DNA of 9,779 nt, taken from Clostridia bacterium (GTDB lineage Bacteria; Bacillota; Clostridia; Christensenellales; Borkfalkiaceae). Every line of letters starts with the position of its first letter. Positions within the stretch are counted from its first letter, which is position 1. Positions 6,927-9,779 of this stretch are shown one piece after another. The notes under the pieces are model-generated. The model had not been told where the DNA came from and ran no database searches. It saw only the letters and a list, made by a program, of their open reading frames with translations. The translations under genes were made by a program, and so were the position numbers. Location of the stretch: NCBI GenBank assembly GCA_017648525.1, contig JAGCIP010000144.1, positions 1 to 9,779 of the forward strand, in the 5' to 3' direction.

Positions 6927-6997
6927 AGCAGGTGATGAGAATCGAACTCACAACCACAGCTTGGGAAGCTGTTGTTTTGCCACTAAACTACACCTGC
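6924..6997 (-). tRNA. tRNA-Gly, anticodon CCC
   Basis: The 74-nt minus-strand sequence folds as a full cloverleaf. The acceptor is GCAGGTG with CACCTGC, followed by discriminator T and encoded CCA. The D arm contains TTTAGTGGC. The anticodon stem ACAGC/GCTGT holds the loop TTCCCAA (anticodon CCC, reading GGG). The T arm is GTGAG-TTCGATT-CTCAT with one G-U pair. No intron or mismatch is seen. A hairpin begins at its CCA, and a second copy of its last 18 bases lies 123 bases away. No strong promoter is obvious upstream; see the entry for the spacer. Confidence 0.96.
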
Positions 6998-7215
6998 ACG
7001 TCAGAGCAAACTTCGCTCAATTGTGTTTTTGTTTGAACAAAAATACAATTCTCTCTCCGTTGCTCTTCCTTTTTCCCAAAAATCTTTTTTCAAAATCTTT
7101 TCGGGAGCCCTTTATTTCTTTTTCGCAAACTTCGCTTAAATATATTTTAACCTTAGTTACAAACATAGTTTATCATAAAATCTAAATAATTGCAAACGGA
7201 ATTTCGTCTAAAATA
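6998..7215. other. Repeat-rich intergenic spacer between tRNA-Gly and the SPFH gene
   Basis: I see no credible gene here. It contains two copies of GCAAACTTCGCT (7006-7017 and 7125-7136), the first inside a small GAGC/GCTC hairpin. There is a 15-bp inverted repeat with a 2-base gap (arms 7019-7033 and 7036-7050, one G-U), and a tandem AAAATCTTTT motif (about 7077-7102) flanked by CCC and GGG. A weak minus-strand promoter candidate for the tRNA is TTGCAA (7190-7195), 17 bases, then TAAACT (7167-7172) with a TG extension. It would give a leader of about 160 bases. The promoter call is low confidence. Confidence 0.4.
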
Positions 7216-7244
7216 TTGATAATTTTGATTTTCTATGCTATAAT
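7216..7244 (+). promoter_or_regulatory. Sigma-A promoter of the SPFH gene
   Basis: TTGATA (7216-7221) and TATAAT (7239-7244) are 17 bases apart, with TGC just before the -10 (extended -10 type). The predicted leader is about 20 bases. No SigW-like element of the kind that drives the Bacillus ydj operon was recognised. Confidence 0.82.
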
Positions 7245-7273
7245 TCTATTATATAACATTAGGAGCTAAAATT

Positions 7274-8314
7274 ATGGCATTATTTTTACGAATTTTAGAG
7301 TGGTCCGACCCAAGTAAGGTTACTTTGGTGTATAAACTCCCGCTTAAAAAAGGCGGTAGAGAAATTAACCATAAAAGTAAACTTATCGTTAGAGAATCTC
7401 AACAAGCAATTTTTGTGCATAAAGGTCAAATTTGCGACATATTCTCCCCTGGTACTTATAGTTTAAATACTCAAATATTCCCTATTTTATCTAAATTAGC
7501 AGGTTGGATGTACGGCTTTCAAACGCCTATTTCTGTTGACGTATACTTTATCAACACCAAGCAATTCACCGGCTACAAATGGGGTACGGCTAATCCGATT
7601 TTAATGCGCGACCCTGAATTTGGTGCTATTCGTGTTAAAGGCTACGGCTCTTATGCGTTTAAGGTTGACGATTCGGGCGTTTTCTTAAAAGAACTCTTCG
7701 GCACTAACTCTACGTTTGTAACAAGTGATATTACCGACTGGTTGAAAACTATGCTTATTTCTGCACTTACAGACGCGCTTGGCGAAAGTAAGCTTTCCGC
7801 ATTAGACCTTGCGTCTAACACCATTGAGTTTAACCAAACGGTAACCGAAAATATTCAAAATAAATTTAAGGAAATCGGTTTATACTTAACCAACTTATTT
7901 ATTGAAAATATGTCCTTGCCGTCGGAAGTTGAAAAGGCTATTGACGAGCGGACGAAACTTGGTATTCTTGGCGACAAAACCGACGTTATGATGAAAATCG
8001 CAACAGCGGAAGCAATGAAAGATGCGGCAAAAAACCAAGGCGCAGGCGGTGCGTTTATGGGTGCCGGTATAGGTTTTGGCGCGGGTGGTGCAATCGGCTC
8101 CGCTTTCGCAACTGCAATTAATTCCCCCGCCCCCGCACAAGAAAAAAAGGCTACCAGTAAAACCTGCCCCTCTTGCGGAGCGGAAATTTCAAAGTCTGCA
8201 AAATTCTGCTCTGAATGTGGTGAAAAAATTCCAAGCAAAAAATTCTGTTCTGAGTGTGGTGCAGAGTTATCTCAATCGGCTAAATTCTGTCCCGAATGCG
8301 GTGCAAAACAATAA
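7274..8314 (+). CDS. YdjI-like SPFH-domain protein with two C-terminal zinc ribbons, 346 residues
   Basis: SPFH proteins (stomatin/flotillin-like) form oligomers that organise membranes or scaffold partners. This one matches the YdjI/virion-core-protein-like group: opening ILEWSDPS (7-14), VRESQQAIFVHKGQ (39-52), PGTYSL (59-64), and an SPFH core to about 225 with DITDWLKTMLISALTDAL (152-169) and PSEVEKAIDERT (216-227). A Gly/Ala-rich stretch (256-281) links to two zinc ribbons, C298/C301 with C312/C315 and C325/C328 with C339/C342. The ribbons are so alike that they look like an internal duplication. There is no signal peptide or clear membrane helix, so it probably attaches through partners. 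In B. subtilis YdjI needs the zinc-ribbon membrane protein YdjG and helps PspA reach the membrane; a YdjG-like gene lies nearby, while no PspA gene is in view. The ATG follows AGGAG by 8 bases. It is monocistronic, ending at the terminator at 8333-8374. Confidence 0.9.
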   Translation: MALFLRILEWSDPSKVTLVYKLPLKKGGREINHKSKLIVRESQQAIFVHKGQICDIFSPGTYSLNTQIFPILSKLAGWMYGFQTPISVDVYFINTKQFTGYKWGTANPILMRDPEFGAIRVKGYGSYAFKVDDSGVFLKELFGTNSTFVTSDITDWLKTMLISALTDALGESKLSALDLASNTIEFNQTVTENIQNKFKEIGLYLTNLFIENMSLPSEVEKAIDERTKLGILGDKTDVMMKIATAEAMKDAAKNQGAGGAFMGAGIGFGAGGAIGSAFATAINSPAPAQEKKATSKTCPSCGAEISKSAKFCSECGEKIPSKKFCSECGAELSQSAKFCPECGAKQ

Positions 8315-8332
8315 TTAGATTTAAAAATAATT

Positions 8333-8374
8333 ATAGCCTAGCGATTAACTATTTAATCGCTAGGCTATTTTTTT
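8333..8374. terminator. Strong bidirectional Rho-independent terminator
   Basis: The arms 8333-8348 and 8353-8368 form a perfect 16-bp stem with a CTAT loop. Seven T residues follow on the plus strand (8368-8374). On the minus strand the stem is followed by an AATTATTTTT tract. It lies between the convergent SPFH and chromate-transporter genes and overlaps the TAA of the latter, so it probably serves both. Confidence 0.95.
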
Positions 8375-8948
8375 ACAATAAACCGTATAACACAATTCCC
8401 AAAACTGCCGAAATTATTATTAACAATATGGGAGAAAGTGCTTTTTTCTTCAACTTTTTATGCCCAAATCCTATCACGGCAACGACCAAGAAAATCACAA
8501 GTGCTTTCCAGTCGAAAACAACCGTATCGTATACAGATTTAATAGATAAAATTACGGTTAAAAGCAAGGTTGTCGCCGTGCCGATTATTAAACCTACTAC
8601 GACGGGTCGCAAACCATTTAGAAAGGCTTTTACGCCACCGAATTGCATAAGCCCTTTTATCACCGACGAAATTATAAGTATAATAATAAACGACGGTAAG
8701 ACCACACCCAAGGTTGCACAAATTGAGCCGAATATTCCACCCTGAACAGAGCCTATGTATGTCGCCATATTTATTGCGATAGGTCCTGGCGTAGATTCCG
8801 CAACGGCAATAAAATTAAGCACCGCTTCAGACGTAAATCCGTATCTTAACGCCTCGTCCGTGACGAGTGGTATCATTGCATAACCACCGCCAAACGACAC
8901 AATGCCTATCTTAAAGAAGGTTAAGAATAAATCTAAAAAGATACTCAT
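8373..8948 (-). CDS. chrA: Chromate transporter family protein, short form, second of pair, 191 residues
   Basis: This is a half-size CHR (ChrA) membrane protein with about five to six helices. The two family signatures are clear: FGGGYAMIP (19-27) and ESTPGPIAIN (51-60). Short CHR proteins usually come in adjacent pairs that work together, and in Bacillus both are needed for chromate resistance. Proteins of this family export chromate, but the natural substrate in gut-type anaerobes is uncertain and may be another oxyanion or unknown. The ATG at 8948 overlaps the stop of the upstream paralogue by one base (TAATG), with AAGGGGGA ending about 10 bases upstream inside that gene, so the pair is translationally coupled. 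The C-terminus (GLL) ends at the shared terminator. Confidence 0.9.
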   Translation of the reverse strand: MSIFLDLFLTFFKIGIVSFGGGYAMIPLVTDEALRYGFTSEAVLNFIAVAESTPGPIAINMATYIGSVQGGIFGSICATLGVVLPSFIIILIISSVIKGLMQFGGVKAFLNGLRPVVVGLIIGTATTLLLTVILSIKSVYDTVVFDWKALVIFLVVAVIGFGHKKLKKKALSPILLIIISAVLGIVLYGLL

Positions 8949-9565
8949 TATTCATTATCCCCCTTTTCATTTTGGGGCAATTCGTCTTGACGAGTTTTCT
9001 TTTCTTTAAGATATTTTACCAAATAAACGGCAAGCCCTATTACACCGCCTATTAAGATATAAAAAATGCTTGAAAAACTTACTGCGAGTAATGAAAGGGT
9101 TAATAAACACGCCACGGTAGATAAACAAATAATTAAGTTTAGCGGGGTCTTTTTTAACCCCTTAAACATCTTAATACCCGCGGACAAAATCAAGTAAGAA
9201 ACGCCCGCTTGAATACCATAGAATGCGTATTTAACCCACTCCAACTCCAAAAACGCATCAAAAAATAAGGAAATTATAAAAATTATAGTAAAGGACGGCA
9301 AAACGACGCCCAAGGTAGCAAAAATTGCGCCCAAAACCCCGCCTATTTTATAACCGACGTAAGTCGCGCTATTTATAGCAATAGGCCCCGGGGTAGATTC
9401 CGCAATCGCAACCATATCTAAAAATTCTTCTTGCTCAATCCATTTTTTACGTTCTACAAGCTCTCTTTCTATAACGGCAATCATTGCATAACCACCGCCG
9501 AAAGTAAAAAGCCCGATTTTGAACATTACTAAAAACAAATTAAGTATTGCCTTAAACTTTTTCAT
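8948..9565 (-). CDS. chrA: Chromate transporter family protein, short form, first of pair, 205 residues
   Basis: This is the paralogous partner of the downstream gene, again with FGGGYAMIA (22-30) and ESTPGPIAIN (56-65), and helices at about 8-27, 72-102, 115-133, 142-162 and 165-185. The loop after the first motif carries RELVERKKWIEQEEF (34-48), usual for this family, and the C-terminus is a charged cytoplasmic tail (184-205). The two halves together make the size of a full-length ChrA, so a heterodimer is the natural reading. The ATG at 9565 has only a weak ribosome site (AGTAGTGA). The gene starts about 60 bases after the end of the upstream kinase gene, and no terminator is seen between them. 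A TTGACA near 9640 lies within the kinase's coding end and lacks a good -10. Substrate is not provable from sequence. Confidence 0.9.
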   Translation of the reverse strand: MKKFKAILNLFLVMFKIGLFTFGGGYAMIAVIERELVERKKWIEQEEFLDMVAIAESTPGPIAINSATYVGYKIGGVLGAIFATLGVVLPSFTIIFIISLFFDAFLELEWVKYAFYGIQAGVSYLILSAGIKMFKGLKKTPLNLIICLSTVACLLTLSLLAVSFSSIFYILIGGVIGLAVYLVKYLKEKKTRQDELPQNEKGDNE

Positions 9566-9625
9566 TTTTCACTACTTTTTATGTCCTAAAAACAAATAAC
9601 CAACTAAACGAACTATCTTACAAAA

Positions 9626-9779
9626 TTAAAAACTTAACTTGTCAAGTTCTTCTTTTGTTAAAATTCCGCTAACGGAATCAGGTTGAGACAAGCAACTTAC
9701 CGCCACTTTGTTTGCAAACGATAAAATATCTTCGTCCGCATAATCGTGATAAATTGCGTATAGACTACCCGCACAAAAA
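9626..9779 (-). CDS. PfkB-family carbohydrate kinase, C-terminal 50 residues; 5' part beyond the window
   Basis: Translating the minus strand from the right edge gives an open frame ending with TAA at 9626-9628. It begins FCAGSLYAIYHDYADEDI and continues SFANKVAVSCL. In ribokinase-like (PfkB) enzymes the catalytic GAGDxF motif is followed directly by CAG/AAG, a helix with LYA, and then an FAN/FAS-A helix; this matches well, with the catalytic aspartate just off the edge. The tail ILTKEELDKLSF is a usual C-terminal end. The substrate (sugar or nucleoside) cannot be told from this fragment. It may be cotranscribed with the two chromate-transporter-family genes, as the gap is about 60 bases without a clear terminator. 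Confidence 0.75.
   Translation of the reverse strand, partial: FCAGSLYAIYHDYADEDILSFANKVAVSCLSQPDSVSGILTKEELDKLSF

Noticed and set aside
6746..7185. Plus-strand open frames over the tRNA region
   Set aside because: They read through the terminator, relic and antisense strand of tRNA-Gly; the peptide NRTHNHSLGSCCFATKL is the usual antisense-tRNA artefact.
7855..8721. Open frames on either strand at 7855-8238, 7895-8140, 8076-8318, 8296-8745 and 8539-8721
   Set aside because: They are shadows of the SPFH gene or the chromate-transporter gene, or cross the strong terminator; none has a fitting start site.
1..9779. CRISPR array, transposase, phage or toxin-antitoxin genes
   Set aside because: No regularly spaced repeats and no coding region of these types were seen on either strand.

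Overview
The window reads as AT-rich Firmicutes (Clostridia-like) chromosome. The signs are strong AGGAGG-type ribosome binding sites, sigma-A type promoters (TTGACx-17/18-TATAAT), Rho-independent terminators, a secD-secF-recJ-rel gene order typical of Clostridia, and Bacillus YdjG/YdjI-type proteins. The species cannot be named from the sequence; an uncultured gut-type clostridial lineage is a guess.

Left part (1-5290, all minus strand, so read right to left): a sigma-A promoter at 5261-5290 drives secD and then secF, which are 2 bases apart. A short hairpin-bearing gap leads to recJ, whose end overlaps the start of a bifunctional (p)ppGpp synthetase/hydrolase gene by 8 bases; that gene runs off the left edge. 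The block combines protein export, DNA repair and the stringent response. The SecD and SecF proteins are unusual: the membrane aspartates used for proton coupling in studied SecDF proteins appear to be replaced by leucine in both.

Middle part (5405-6760, minus strand): a near-consensus promoter (6732-6760) drives a 64-residue DUF1858 CXXC protein. Its stop codon overlaps the start of a membrane-anchored double zinc-ribbon protein of the Bacillus YdjG type.

Next (6773-7215) is an RNA region: a minus-strand tRNA-Gly(CCC) with encoded CCA, a perfect 19-bp hairpin that begins at its CCA, an 81-nt stretch ending in an exact 18-nt copy of the tRNA 3' end (a probable tRNA relic or old integration scar), and a GAAA-loop terminator. 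Upstream of the tRNA is a repeat-rich spacer.

Right part: on the plus strand, an SPFH protein of the YdjI type with tandem C-terminal zinc ribbons (7274-8314) has its own promoter and ends at a strong bidirectional terminator. Converging on that terminator are two overlapping short chromate-transporter-family genes (8373-9565, minus). They lie downstream of the C-terminal end of a PfkB-family sugar kinase that enters from the right edge.

The most interesting points are the divergent SecDF pair, the split YdjG/YdjI membrane-stress module flanking the tRNA, and the duplicated tRNA 3' end with its hairpin. No CRISPR array, transposase or phage gene was seen.
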